This document shows positions 50,312-58,385 of a stretch of DNA of 64,000 nt, one piece after another. The position numbers were made by a program, and so were the translations under genes. The notes under the pieces are model-generated. The model made no database searches, had not been told where the DNA came from, and saw nothing but the letters and a program-made list of their open reading frames with translations. The stretch spans positions 37,603 through 101,602 of the forward strand of contig CAMVLW010000001.1 of assembly GCA_947168445.1 (NCBI GenBank), read 5' to 3'. How positions within the stretch are numbered: position 1 is the first letter of the stretch; each line of letters starts with the position of its first letter. This DNA is from an uncultured Clostridia bacterium. Lineage in GTDB: Bacteria > Bacillota > Clostridia > Oscillospirales > Acutalibacteraceae.

Positions 50312-52519
50312 TTAGTGGCGGTTGTTTCTTCTGCGGTCGTTGTTGCGGGGTCTGCGGGGACGCTGGGGCTTATCGTCACCGTCGTCCTCGGGAGTCAAGC
50401 CGTCAACATCAATCAGCACCTGACGGCGGCTGAGGTTCAGTCTGCCCTTATCGTCGATTTCCGTTACCATGACGCGGATAATATCACCGACATTAACAAC
50501 GTCAGTCACGTTCTCGGTGCGCTTAACGTCAAGCTGAGAAACATGCACAAGACCTTCCTTGCCGGGTGCGATTTCAACAAACGCGCCGAAATCCATAATT
50601 CTGGTTACCTTGCCGAGATAAATTGCGCCGGGTTCGGGATCGGTTGCGATGGTCTGGACAATATCAATCGCGCGCTGGCACTTTTCAGCGTCAAGACCTG
50701 CGACAAATACCTGACCGATTTCGCCGTCCTCTTCAATATCAATCTTAACCTCGCACTCAGCCTGGATTTCCTTGATAACCTTGCCGCTCTTACCGATAAC
50801 CTCGCTGATTTTGTCAGCGGGAATGGTAGTGGTATACATCTTGGGCGCATAGGGAGAAAGCTCGGCTCTGGGCTCGGCAATCGCCTTGAGCATAACCTCG
50901 TCCAGAATAAACAGACGCGCCTTGTGGGTCTTTTCAAGCGCTTCCTTCACCATTTCGGGAGTCAAGCCGCTGATTTTCAAGTCCATCTGAATCGCGGTGA
51001 TTCCGTCGTGCGTACCGGCAACCTTAAAGTCCATGTCGCCGAAGAAGTCCTCCAAGCCCTGAATGTCAACCATGGTCATCCAGCGGTCGCCCTCGGTAAT
51101 CAAGCCGCAGGAGATACCCGCTACGGGAGCCTTGATTGGAACACCCGCGTCCATCAGCGCCAATGTGGAGCCGCAGACAGAGCCCTGAGAGGTGGAACCG
51201 TTGGAGGAAAGCACCTCGGAAACAAGACGCAGCGCATACGGGAATTCCTCAACAGAAGGAATAACAGGCAGCAGCGCGCGCTCTGCAAGAGCACCGTGAC
51301 CGATTTCACGTCTGCCGGGACCGCGGCTGGGCTTGGTCTCGCCTACCGAATAGCTCGGGAAGTTGTAGTGATGAATATATCTTTTTTCGGTTTCGCCGTC
51401 GATACCGTCAAGCAGCTGCTTGTCCCCGATAGAGCCGAGGGTGGCAACGGTGAGAACCTGAGTTTGACCTCTGGTGAACAAACCCGAACCGTGAACTCTG
51501 GGCAGAACCGCAACCTCGCTTGCGAGCGGACGAATATCGTCCATGCCTCTGCCGTCAACGCGCTTTTGCTCATCAAGCAGCCAGCGGCGAACGATAAACT
51601 TCTGGGTCTTATACAGACACTCGTCAATCATTGCTTCCTGCTCGGGATAGATTTCGTCAAATTTTGCGTGGACCGCCTCATAAATGGGCTTGAGTCTTTC
51701 ATCGCGGACAGTCTTGTCGTCGGTATCAAGCGCAGCCTTGACATCCTCCTCGGCAAACGCCTTGATTGCCTCAAACATATCGTGGTCGGGCTCCAGGCTG
51801 GTGAACTCAAACTTGGGCTTGCCGATTTCCGCTTTAATCTCATTGATAAAGTTGATAATCTTCTGGTTTGCCTCATGACCGAACATGATTGCGTTATACA
51901 TATCCTCGTCGGATACGCAGTCGGCGCCTGCTTCAATCATTGCGATTCTCTCACTGGTGGAAGCAACGGTGGTCGCCATCTTGCTGACCTTGCGCTGTTC
52001 CTCGGTGGGGTTAATCACAAACTCGCCGTCAACCATACCGACGGAGCAGCCGGAAATCGGACCGTTCCACGGAATATCGGAAATAGAAATCGCGATAGAC
52101 GCGCCAATCATAGCGATAATTTCAGGCTGACAGTCGGGGTCAACGCTCATAACGGTGCAGACGATAGAAACGTCGTTGCGCATGCTCTTGTCGAACAGCG
52201 GACGAATCGGACGGTCAATCACGCGGCTGGTGAGAATCGCGTGCTCGGTGGGTCTGCCCTCTCTTTTGAGGTAGGAACCGGGAATTCTGCCGGCGGCGTA
52301 CATTTTCTCCTCGTAGTCAACGGACAGCGGGAAGAAATCAACGCCCTCTCTGGGCTTTGCGGAAGCGGTAACGGCACAGTGAACGGTGGTGTCGCCGTAG
52401 GTCACTAAGCAAGCGCCGTTGGCAAGCTGGGTCATTTTGCCTGTTTCAACCTTCAGCGGTCTGCCCGCGAATTCGGTTTCAAACACTCTGTACTTGTCAA
52501 AAGTCATTAATCTGTTCAT
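50312..52519 (-). CDS. pnp: Polyribonucleotide nucleotidyltransferase (PNPase)
   Basis: PNPase degrades RNA from the 3' end using phosphate. It has two RNase PH cores, the second with GSGLFTRGQTQVL, STSQGSVCGSTLALMDAGVP and the catalytic DFFGDMDFKVAGT. The KH domain (IPADKISEVIGKSGKVIKEIQ) and S1 domain (GKVTRIMDFGAFVEIAPGKEGLVHVSQ) follow. A short basic tail (RPRRPRNNDRRRNNRH) ends the protein. The ATG at 52519, with AAAGGA upstream, gives 735 residues. It lies downstream of rpsO, the classical arrangement, but about 490 bases away with a repeat array between. Confidence 0.97.
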   Translation of the reverse strand: MNRLMTFDKYRVFETEFAGRPLKVETGKMTQLANGACLVTYGDTTVHCAVTASAKPREGVDFFPLSVDYEEKMYAAGRIPGSYLKREGRPTEHAILTSRVIDRPIRPLFDKSMRNDVSIVCTVMSVDPDCQPEIIAMIGASIAISISDIPWNGPISGCSVGMVDGEFVINPTEEQRKVSKMATTVASTSERIAMIEAGADCVSDEDMYNAIMFGHEANQKIINFINEIKAEIGKPKFEFTSLEPDHDMFEAIKAFAEEDVKAALDTDDKTVRDERLKPIYEAVHAKFDEIYPEQEAMIDECLYKTQKFIVRRWLLDEQKRVDGRGMDDIRPLASEVAVLPRVHGSGLFTRGQTQVLTVATLGSIGDKQLLDGIDGETEKRYIHHYNFPSYSVGETKPSRGPGRREIGHGALAERALLPVIPSVEEFPYALRLVSEVLSSNGSTSQGSVCGSTLALMDAGVPIKAPVAGISCGLITEGDRWMTMVDIQGLEDFFGDMDFKVAGTHDGITAIQMDLKISGLTPEMVKEALEKTHKARLFILDEVMLKAIAEPRAELSPYAPKMYTTTIPADKISEVIGKSGKVIKEIQAECEVKIDIEEDGEIGQVFVAGLDAEKCQRAIDIVQTIATDPEPGAIYLGKVTRIMDFGAFVEIAPGKEGLVHVSQLDVKRTENVTDVVNVGDIIRVMVTEIDDKGRLNLSRRQVLIDVDGLTPEDDGDDKPQRPRRPRNNDRRRNNRH

Positions 52520-52581
52520 TGTAAAATCCTTTCTGAAAATAATGTAACGGGATTTCACGCCGATTTAGCAATAAAACCAGC

Positions 52582-52868
52582 AACGTGACGTTGCATCCAG
52601 TCCGCCTTTGAATAACGCGGCTGTTAGGAAAAATCGGATTAACGGCGGGTCAAGGGTCATTCTGAAAACAAAATGCAATGTGACGTTGCATCCAGTCCGC
52701 CCTTGAATAACGCGGCTGTTAGGAAAAATCGGTTTAACGGCGGGTCAAGGGTCATTCTGAAAACGAAATGCAATGTGACGTTGCATCCAGTCTGCCCTTG
52801 GATAACGCGGCTGTCAGGTAAAAACGGCTTAACGGCGGGTCAAAACGAATTCTAAGACAAAATGCAGC
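52582..52868. repeat. 95-bp tandem repeat array (three copies) between rpsO and pnp
   Basis: The sequence GTGACGTTGCATCCAGT starts at 52585, 52680 and 52775, exactly 95 bases apart. Copies 1 and 2 differ at only a few bases; copy 3 is more diverged and has a short change near its end. Each unit opens with a palindrome (GCAACGTGACGTTGC in copy 1, nearly so in the others). The three units adjoin with no variable spacers, so this is not CRISPR. No convincing coding frame is seen. Read with pnp, the array lies in the RNA between rpsO and pnp. Confidence 0.93.
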
Positions 52869-52970
52869 AAAAACAGTGAAATAAAATCAACCCGAAAAAA
52901 GGGAATATAAAACTCACGTTGTTCGTTTTACCGCTAAAAAGCAACGATTAAATCCCGTTATTTGAATTTA
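52869..52970. other. Non-coding rest of the rpsO-pnp gap
   Basis: Between the repeat array and the rpsO hairpin the sequence is AT-rich. I see no gene and no convincing promoter for pnp; a TATATT occurs without a matching -35. pnp may be read through from rpsO. Confidence 0.5.
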
Positions 52971-52998
52971 GGGCAAGCGGGTGTTCCCCTGCTTGCCC
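52971..52998 (-). terminator. Hairpin after rpsO
   Basis: Minus strand: GGGCAAGC, 12-base loop with further GGG/CCC pairing, GCTTGCCC, then TAAATTCAAAT. The stem is strong but there is no T-run, so it may be an RNA-processing or stability element more than a terminator. Confidence 0.5.
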
Positions 52999-53012
52999 TG
53001 AATTGTCTGTGA

Positions 53013-53276
53013 TTACTTACGGATACCGAGTCTGGAAATAATGGAACGGTATCTTTCAATGTCTACCTTTTTGAGGTAACCGAGAAGGCTTCTTCTCTGA
53101 CCAACCATCATCAAAAGACCGCGTCTGCTGTGATGGTCTTTTTTGTGGATCTTGAGGTGCTCGGTGAGGTCGTTGATTCTTCTGGTGAGAAGCGCAATCT
53201 GAACCTCGGGAGAACCTGTGTCGCCCTCGTGGGTAGCGTACTCAGCCATGATAGCTTGCTTTTCTTCTTTTAACAT
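53013..53276 (-). CDS. rpsO: 30S ribosomal protein S15
   Basis: The 87-residue protein reads from [31 protein letters not shown] to [12 protein letters not shown], the S15 family throughout. S15 binds the central domain of 16S rRNA. It has a consensus-like promoter and a leader of nearly 100 bases, long enough for the autoregulatory structure seen in other bacteria. It is followed by a hairpin and the repeat array ahead of pnp. Confidence 0.98.
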   Translation of the reverse strand: MLKEEKQAIMAEYATHEGDTGSPEVQIALLTRRINDLTEHLKIHKKDHHSRRGLLMMVGQRRSLLGYLKKVDIERYRSIISRLGIRK

Positions 53277-53379
53277 GTTTATTCCACCTTTTTAATATAT
53301 TCGCCCGTATCTCAGAATAAGGCTGTGAAACTCCGCATAACGGCTTAACCCTTAATCCGTGACATGGGTCAACTCTTGA

Positions 53380-53408
53380 ATTATATCACAAAGCGCACGC
53401 TTTGTAAA
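53380..53408 (-). promoter_or_regulatory. Sigma-A promoter of rpsO
   Basis: Minus strand: TTTACA (53403-53408), 17 bases, TATAAT (53380-53385), with a partly extended -10 (TGATATAAT). Confidence 0.85.
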
Positions 53409-53422
53409 GAGATTTTCAAAAT

Positions 53423-53800
53423 TTAATTATCCAAGCGGCACAGCTCGTTAAGATACTTCATCAGTTCTTCCCTGCTTTCTCTGTCGAGCATGTGATACTT
53501 TTGGAGCAAAATTCTGTCTTCGGGGTCGGGCAGCCAAATCTCCTCCGCCTGACTGTCACCCAGCGACAAATCCTCCTCCTCGTGCAGCAGCACATTAATG
53601 TCAACCCCCAACACAGCGGCGATTTTTTTCAGGATTTCAAAGCTTGGTTCGGAAGCGCCTGTTTCATATTTTGTGTATGTGGTGCGGTTCAGGTTAACCG
53701 CTTCCGCAACCTGCTTTTGTGTCATCCCGGAAATCTTGCGGTAAAAAGCCAAATTCTGGCCCAACAACGGGTCGACGGAGCTGCATTTTCTTTTTGGCAT
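53423..53800 (-). CDS. Small XRE family transcriptional regulator
   Basis: The helix-turn-helix (LAFYRKISGMTQKQVAEAVNLNRTTYTKYETG) occupies about residues 18-70 of 125. A short acidic C-terminal region (EEDLSLGDSQAEEIWLPDPED) and a final helix follow. ATG 53800 with GGAGG 8 bases upstream is clearly better than the track start at 53818. It has its own extended -10 promoter and lies just upstream of rpsO, divergent from nothing. Targets are unknown. Confidence 0.85.
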   Translation of the reverse strand: MPKRKCSSVDPLLGQNLAFYRKISGMTQKQVAEAVNLNRTTYTKYETGASEPSFEILKKIAAVLGVDINVLLHEEEDLSLGDSQAEEIWLPDPEDRILLQKYHMLDRESREELMKYLNELCRLDN

Positions 53801-53835
53801 TTTGATAACCTCCAACAAGATTTTGCTAGAGTTAT

Positions 53836-53844
53836 ATTATACCA
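53836..53844 (-). promoter_or_regulatory. Extended -10 promoter of the small XRE gene
   Basis: Minus strand: TGGTATAAT, a consensus extended -10, about 35 bases before the start codon. No good -35 is present at 17 bases. Confidence 0.65.
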
Positions 53845-53901
53845 CAAAAGAATCTACGCATGTATAAATGTGATAACTTTTCACCACTTCACGCAAAACG
53901 A

Positions 53902-55041
53902 TTAGGGAAGATATGCCTGAAGGGTTTGAATCAGCTCGCAATCCTCCGAAAGTTCCTTTTGAGTGCCCTTTTTTATTAGAGAATCGCTGTAGCGGTAATA
54001 GGCGTCATAGTAATCGGCACAGGTTTTCCACTCGTCCTTTTGGCTGTCGGTTAACTCCCCTGCCGTTACGCCGTAGTTTTTCATCAAATAATCGGTCAGA
54101 TAAGTCGTGAATTTTTTCTGCCCGTAAACATTCAGATGGTCAAGATTGTAAAAATCCTTGGTTTCGTCAAGACCGGTTTTGTCGTAATTAAGTTCAAAGT
54201 TCAGATAATCAAAGCCATATTCCTTCACAATGTCCGCAACGGTATTGCTGCGTTCAAAGCGCGAGAAGGTGCGCTTGACGACAATGTGCGGAAAACGCGC
54301 AAAGACAACATTCGTCAGGTTTTCGTCCTTGCAGAATTGCAGCAAATCGCGCAAGCCCTTTTCTTCAATCCCGGTCAGCGGGCGCTTACTGTCCTTTGAC
54401 TGCTGCAGCATGCTGTTCATGGAGCGCTGGGTGTTTTGGAACACGGTGGTTTCGTTGAGGATTCCCTTTAAATAGCCGTAGCCGCGCAGCTTGTCCTCAA
54501 ACACGGTTTTCTGATACTTCATATCATTCGGAAAATCGCGCCACAGGGTGTGATACTTCATAATCGGAAAAAGGTACTCCATGTGGTTTTCGGTGACGTT
54601 CTGCGCCATCCATTCCAGCTTAATGCCGTCGAGCGGAATGTTGTCGGCGTAGTTGCGCAGATTGGCTTCCTTGGTCGCCTCGGACTCATCGCCGTAGAGC
54701 GCGCCGTTGAGCTCAATCACAATCAAATCGGGCTTCTGCTTGTTAAGAATATTTTTCAGCTGGCTCTTATAATTAAGAATGGAGTCCGATTGTGTGGCAA
54801 ACAGATAGCTGGTGACGCCGTTTTCACGATAAGCGCAGCCCGGAGCAAAGTCGGAATAGACCTCGCTGGCGCCGAGAAACACCACGTCGAGCGATTGCGC
54901 ATCCTCCTCAAAAAAGCCCTTGAGCCGCTGGCGGTTATGGTCGGCGTGGCACAGGACAAATTCCTGCAAAATGCCGACGGTCAGACAAACGACCAAAGCC
55001 AGACAGAGCAATTTAACAATGCGTAAAATTTTGCCTTTCAT
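53902..55041 (-). CDS. Membrane-anchored SGNH-hydrolase-like (DltD-like) protein
   Basis: An N-terminal membrane anchor (about residues 9-27) leads to an extracytoplasmic domain. The SGNH block I is seen as VVFLGASEVYSDFAPG (catalytic Ser in GAS), and block V as NLDHLNVYGQKKF (Asp and His). LIVIELNGALYGDE is a plausible middle block. The overall plan resembles DltD and other proteins that move acyl groups onto wall polymers, usually beside an MBOAT acyltransferase. No MBOAT or dlt gene is adjacent, so its partner is unknown. ATG 55041 (AAGGA 9 bases upstream) is preferred to 55050; about 379 residues. Confidence 0.75.
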   Translation of the reverse strand: MKGKILRIVKLLCLALVVCLTVGILQEFVLCHADHNRQRLKGFFEEDAQSLDVVFLGASEVYSDFAPGCAYRENGVTSYLFATQSDSILNYKSQLKNILNKQKPDLIVIELNGALYGDESEATKEANLRNYADNIPLDGIKLEWMAQNVTENHMEYLFPIMKYHTLWRDFPNDMKYQKTVFEDKLRGYGYLKGILNETTVFQNTQRSMNSMLQQSKDSKRPLTGIEEKGLRDLLQFCKDENLTNVVFARFPHIVVKRTFSRFERSNTVADIVKEYGFDYLNFELNYDKTGLDETKDFYNLDHLNVYGQKKFTTYLTDYLMKNYGVTAGELTDSQKDEWKTCADYYDAYYRYSDSLIKKGTQKELSEDCELIQTLQAYLP

Positions 55042-55070
55042 AAAACTCATTCCTTATAACAAGCCAAAAG

Positions 55071-55094
55071 CAGGGACGCGCTTTCACGCCCCTG
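55071..55094 (-). terminator. Terminator after the small lipoprotein gene
   Basis: Minus strand: CAGGGGCG, 8-base loop, CGTCCCTG (one G-U pair), then CTTTTGGCTTG. It lies between the lipoprotein stop and the SGNH gene. Confidence 0.65.
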
Positions 55095-55111
55095 CGAATG
55101 TTTTGTGTTGA

Positions 55112-55690
55112 TTAAACGTCGTAGTAATAGTCGATTTCAGTCACCTTGTCGTTCTCAATGAGGAACTGCAGGGACTTGCCTTCGCCGGCGTCATAAGCGT
55201 AGTAAACGCCGACCTTGCGGAAGTTGTCACCGTAAGCAGCGGTTACGGCAGATACATCGTCACCGACCTTAACACCCTTGGAGGTGGGAATGTCAGCGGA
55301 CTTAATGACAACCTCAAGCACCTTGTCCTTGCCGTCGAGCGGATAGGTGTTCAGCACAAAGCCGTTGTAGGTGTAGGTCTTGTCGTCGCCCTGTCCGTGG
55401 CAGCTAAGCTGGGAGCTGACGTTCTGTGCTTCACCGAGCGCCGCAACAGCCGCGTCAGCGTCGCCGTTGAGTTCAACATTCACGCCGTTAAAGGTGAACA
55501 CAGCGTCGGAAGCGCTGATAGTAGCGGCGGCAGAACCCACACTGCTCTGCGCTGCGGCGGATTCCTGAGCGCTGCTCTGTGAAGCGGCGGAAGAAGTGTT
55601 GCCGTTGGAGTTTGAGCCGCAGCCTGCGAGCGCGCAGACAGAGGTCATTGCCACCAAAGCGGATAAGATAGAAATAACAATTCTTTTCAT
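55112..55690 (-). CDS. Small lipoprotein with a Ser/Ala-rich linker
   Basis: A lipoprotein signal peptide with lipobox LAGC (Cys 24) is followed by a Ser/Ala/Gln-rich linker of about 35 residues. The C-terminal domain of about 125 residues (AVFTFNGVNVELNGDADAAVAALG ... NDKVTEIDYYYDV) shows a two-repeat layout. TFNGVNV...ALGEA and GVKVGDDVSAVTAAYG suggest a fold with tandem short alpha/beta units. No enzyme motif is seen. The AGGAGG start is clear. It is anchored outside the cell; its function is unknown. Confidence 0.8.
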   Translation of the reverse strand: MKRIVISILSALVAMTSVCALAGCGSNSNGNTSSAASQSSAQESAAAQSSVGSAAATISASDAVFTFNGVNVELNGDADAAVAALGEAQNVSSQLSCHGQGDDKTYTYNGFVLNTYPLDGKDKVLEVVIKSADIPTSKGVKVGDDVSAVTAAYGDNFRKVGVYYAYDAGEGKSLQFLIENDKVTEIDYYYDV

Positions 55691-55744
55691 AATAGCCTCC
55701 TAAAATCACTTTCTAAAAAAATATATATTGAATTTACGAATGAA

Positions 55745-56623
55745 CTAAAGCTTAATACGCATCCACTCAACGCCGTCCATCAGGCTGGTGGTATAGCCAA
55801 CGTCGCTTTCGTCGTTGGGACCGACCGCAAAGTGATTGTATTCGTTATGGTGCATATCCCATTCGGGATCGTAGAATTTTCCGTCAACCTCTGCCCAGCC
55901 GTGGCCGCCGCTGTTGCAGGCGTAAACATTTTCACAGCCGATTCCCTTTGCCATATACGCATAAGCCGCGCCGTAGCTGAAGCAATCGCCTTTGCCGTAA
56001 ACGAAAATGTCCTCGGCGTAGACAACAGGCCAGTCCATCTCCTGATAAGGCGGGTCGTGACGGACGCCTTCAAGATACGCTGTCTTGATATAGTCAAACG
56101 CGCTTTTGAGTTTTTCATCGCGCGTCATACCGCTGTTGGTGCACTTTGCAACCGCCTGCAGCGCATGGTGCAGCATCGCGTCGGAATCACCGCTGACCTT
56201 TGCCGCCTTGCCCTCAATAACGTTCCAATCGGCGCCGTCAAAGCTTACGCCGTCGCAGTAGCCCATATCAATCACACCGTCGCTGTCGGCATAATACCAG
56301 CCGTCGCTGTCGCTGCCGACAATGCCGTTCTTTTGCAGAACACCCTGCGAGTCATAAAAATACGACTTGCCGTCGGCGGTAACAAGACCTCTCTGAGAGG
56401 AGGTTTCGGGAGCGGCGTTTTCCTCCGCCTGTGTTTCGGCTTCGGAATTTTCCGCGGGCGCTGCTGTCTCGGCAGCGTTTGCCGCGGTAGGCGCTTGCCA
56501 CTCGGTTCCCGGAATGGTAATCCTGACAGGCTGTCCCTCTCCGGTGCAGGACATCAGGGTAACGGAGGTGACCGCCAAAGCCGCGACCGTTAAAACAAAT
56601 GTAATACCGTTTTTTATTTTCAT
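55745..56623 (-). CDS. Lipoprotein with transglutaminase-like domain and wall-binding-type repeats
   Basis: The signal peptide ends in lipobox LMSC (Cys 26), and a Glu/Ala/Thr-rich linker runs to about residue 75. Next is a segment like choline-binding repeats (YFYDSQGVLQKNGI ... GWYYADSDGVIDMG). The transglutaminase-like domain (about 145-292) has the cysteine in GKGDCFSYGAAY, the histidine in SGGHGWAEVDG and the aspartate in YDPEWDMH, a complete catalytic triad. Proteins of this kind act on peptide or amide bonds at the surface; the substrate is unknown. A consensus promoter lies upstream. Confidence 0.85.
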   Translation of the reverse strand: MKIKNGITFVLTVAALAVTSVTLMSCTGEGQPVRITIPGTEWQAPTAANAAETAAPAENSEAETQAEENAAPETSSQRGLVTADGKSYFYDSQGVLQKNGIVGSDSDGWYYADSDGVIDMGYCDGVSFDGADWNVIEGKAAKVSGDSDAMLHHALQAVAKCTNSGMTRDEKLKSAFDYIKTAYLEGVRHDPPYQEMDWPVVYAEDIFVYGKGDCFSYGAAYAYMAKGIGCENVYACNSGGHGWAEVDGKFYDPEWDMHHNEYNHFAVGPNDESDVGYTTSLMDGVEWMRIKL

Positions 56624-56731
56624 TAAATGTACGCTCCGTTACGCATAAAAGACAGGGACGGACAGGCTTTCGCGCGGAAAACCGGCTGAATAATTTTCAG
56701 CAATATCCGACAAATTTTTTATACCTCAACT

Positions 56732-56761
56732 ATTATATATTACCAAAAACCAATTTGTCAA
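56732..56761 (-). promoter_or_regulatory. Sigma-A promoter of the transglutaminase lipoprotein gene
   Basis: Minus strand: TTGACA (56756-56761), 18 bases, TATAAT (56732-56737). A leader of about 100 bases follows before the start codon. Confidence 0.85.
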
Positions 56762-56874
56762 TATGAAAAAATCAGTCCCTTTGAATTTTTCCTATAATGC
56801 TAAAAACGACAGCGCACGCCCCTGTTTTTTTGACTTTTTGCCATATTACCGCACCATTCATCTGCTATTATTCC

Positions 56875-56905
56875 CAAAAAGAAAACCGCCCCAACGGAGC
56901 GGTTT
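56875..56905 (-). terminator. Terminator after acyP
   Basis: Minus strand: AAACCGCTCC, short loop, GGGGCGGTTT, then TCTTTTTGG. It ends the run from the YesL/SpoIIM genes through acyP. Confidence 0.8.
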
Positions 56906-56918
56906 GTCATGTCATTGT

Positions 56919-57203
56919 TTAGTAACGCACGCGGAAGCCCTTTTCCTTTAGGTCAACCGGGAGCGTTTGACATTCCTGCGCGTGAATTCGGATATAGCGG
57001 GCGGAGCCGAGCGTTTGCACCACACGGTCAAGCTGCTCCTCCAAGCCCTGAATTTCCATCGTGACAGAGCCGTCAAACTCATTGCGCACCCAGCCTGTCA
57101 CGCCTGCCGACTGCGCGGCGGACGCGGCGACATAGCGAAAGCCGACGCCCTGCACTCTGCCGTAGAAACGGTATCTTCTGCGAAGCAATTTCATTTCGTT
57201 CAT
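56919..57203 (-). CDS. acyP: Acylphosphatase
   Basis: Acylphosphatase hydrolyses acyl-phosphate bonds and is a small ferredoxin-like protein. The signature RYRFYGRVQGVGFRY holds the catalytic Arg and GWVRNEFDGSVTMEIQG the catalytic Asn. At 94 residues it has the typical size. ATG 57203 with AGGAGG 5 bases upstream is preferred to the track start. Its physiological substrate in this cluster is unknown; plsX makes acyl-phosphates but is far away. Confidence 0.93.
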   Translation of the reverse strand: MNEMKLLRRRYRFYGRVQGVGFRYVAASAAQSAGVTGWVRNEFDGSVTMEIQGLEEQLDRVVQTLGSARYIRIHAQECQTLPVDLKEKGFRVRY

Positions 57204-57221
57204 GCAAACCTCCTGCAAGCG

Positions 57222-57707
57222 TTACTGCGGGAAAAAGCTGACGGTGTATTCACCGTAATTCACATCAATCTGCGCAATCGCGCCGTCTCTGCGGGTCAGG
57301 GCGAATTCGGCGGTGCTGCCGTCGTCGAAGGTTGCCTTAACGGTGTCGCCGCTGATGGCATAGGTACCGGAATGGGTGCCGTCGGCGGCGTCGCCGGGAC
57401 TGAGCCACAATTCAAAGCCGTTATCCTTGTCAAATTCCAGCCTGCCCTGATAGTTGGAATATTTCACGTTGTAAACCTCGCGGATGTCCACCTCGTCGCC
57501 GCTTGCGTTTTTCGCTGTCTGCGAAGCCCAGTAGCTGCTGCGCAGGGCATATTTTGCGTTGTCACGATTGGCGTGAACCACGGCAAAAACCACAATGCCC
57601 GCAATCAGCACCACGGCGAGAATTCCCGCGATAAGCGCTTTGACGGGAAAGGGCTTTTTCTTTGGAGCAGCGGGCTTCTTCCCCGCATTTTTACGCTTTT
57701 TCGCCAT
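57222..57707 (-). CDS. Single-pass membrane protein with a small beta-rich extracytoplasmic domain
   Basis: A lysine-rich N-terminus (KKRKNAGKKPAAPKKK) is followed by one membrane segment (about 23-43). The external domain of about 115 residues is beta-rich: YQGRLEFDKDNGFELWLSP, then SGTYAISGDTVKATFDDG. Its pattern (G-x-L-x-F, then GxY...VKAT) recurs in the protein at 57711, so the two are probably paralogues. I do not recognise the family and give no function. It lies 4 bases from its neighbour. Confidence 0.75.
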   Translation of the reverse strand: MAKKRKNAGKKPAAPKKKPFPVKALIAGILAVVLIAGIVVFAVVHANRDNAKYALRSSYWASQTAKNASGDEVDIREVYNVKYSNYQGRLEFDKDNGFELWLSPGDAADGTHSGTYAISGDTVKATFDDGSTAEFALTRRDGAIAQIDVNYGEYTVSFFPQ

Positions 57708-57710
57708 GAC

Positions 57711-58385
57711 TTAGTTCTCCGAGAAATAAACCTGATAGCCGACTTCGCCGTTTCCGTAAACGATATAGAAGGAGCGCGGCGCTTTGGTTTCTTCATTCCA
57801 TTCAAGCACGGTGATGTTCATGTTGCGGTCATAGATATAGGTCGCCTTTACCTCGCCGTTCTCAACCAAATACTCACCCGAATCCACGCCGGTGCTGCCA
57901 ATGGTGTCGGTAAAGGTGCCGTCGTCGTTAAAGGTCAGCACGCCGCCGGGATAGGTAGCGCCGAACACGTCGCGCAGGCTGGCGCTTTCGCCGGTCTCCA
58001 AATCAATGACCTCGCCGCTGGGAATGTAGCTTGCGTTAAAGTAAGTAACGGAGCTGCCTTCCTCGGTGGGAATGTTAATGTCCATCGTGGTTTCCGGCTC
58101 GTCGGAATGTGAAGGTGTTTCTGTGGTGGTCTCCTGCGGAGCGTCAGCGGCAGCGGTCGTTGCCGGTGCCTGTTCCGACGGTGCGGTTGCCGCAGAGGAG
58201 GAAGCGGGAACGGTAGTGGCAGCCGTTGCGGCAGTTGTCGCTGTCGTCTGCTGACTCTGATTGCGGTTTCTTGTAAGGATAAAGAACGCGCCTGTTCCGG
58301 CAATCACCAGAACCAGTACAATGCTGATGATAATAATCAAAGGTTTTTTGGAGCCGCTTGAGGGCGCCGCATGTTTTCCTGCCAT
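57711..58385 (-). CDS. Single-pass membrane protein with Thr/Ala-rich linker and small beta-rich domain
   Basis: A short cytoplasmic tail and one membrane segment (about 15-37) are followed by a Thr/Ala/Ser/Pro linker of about 65 residues. The external domain of about 115 residues has GGVLTFNDDGTFTDTIG and SGEYLVENGEVKATYIYDR, matching the layout of the neighbour at 57222. The linker would hold the domain away from the membrane. The start ATG directly abuts the stop of the YesL-like gene. Function unknown. Confidence 0.75.
   Translation of the reverse strand: MAGKHAAPSSGSKKPLIIIISIVLVLVIAGTGAFFILTRNRNQSQQTTATTAATAATTVPASSSAATAPSEQAPATTAAADAPQETTTETPSHSDEPETTMDINIPTEEGSSVTYFNASYIPSGEVIDLETGESASLRDVFGATYPGGVLTFNDDGTFTDTIGSTGVDSGEYLVENGEVKATYIYDRNMNITVLEWNEETKAPRSFYIVYGNGEVGYQVYFSEN

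Larger units (their letters stand above)
56624..56918. other. Intergenic region between acyP and the transglutaminase gene
   Basis: It contains the acyP terminator and the transglutaminase promoter listed separately. The remaining AT-rich sequence holds no supported gene; the 62-codon plus-strand ORF at 56763 has no ribosome binding site or family features. Confidence 0.6.

Noticed and set aside
50144-52408. 754-codon open frame on the plus strand opposite pnp
   Set aside because: It mirrors the whole pnp coding sequence, has no ribosome binding site or recognisable domain, and reflects codon bias. pnp itself is certain.
52673-52855. 60-codon ORF inside the 95-bp repeats
   Set aside because: It simply reads through two repeat units, has no ribosome binding site and is not kept as a frame by the 95-base period.
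52582-52868. Possible CRISPR array
   Set aside because: The 95-bp units adjoin directly with no variable spacers, and no cas genes are in the window.
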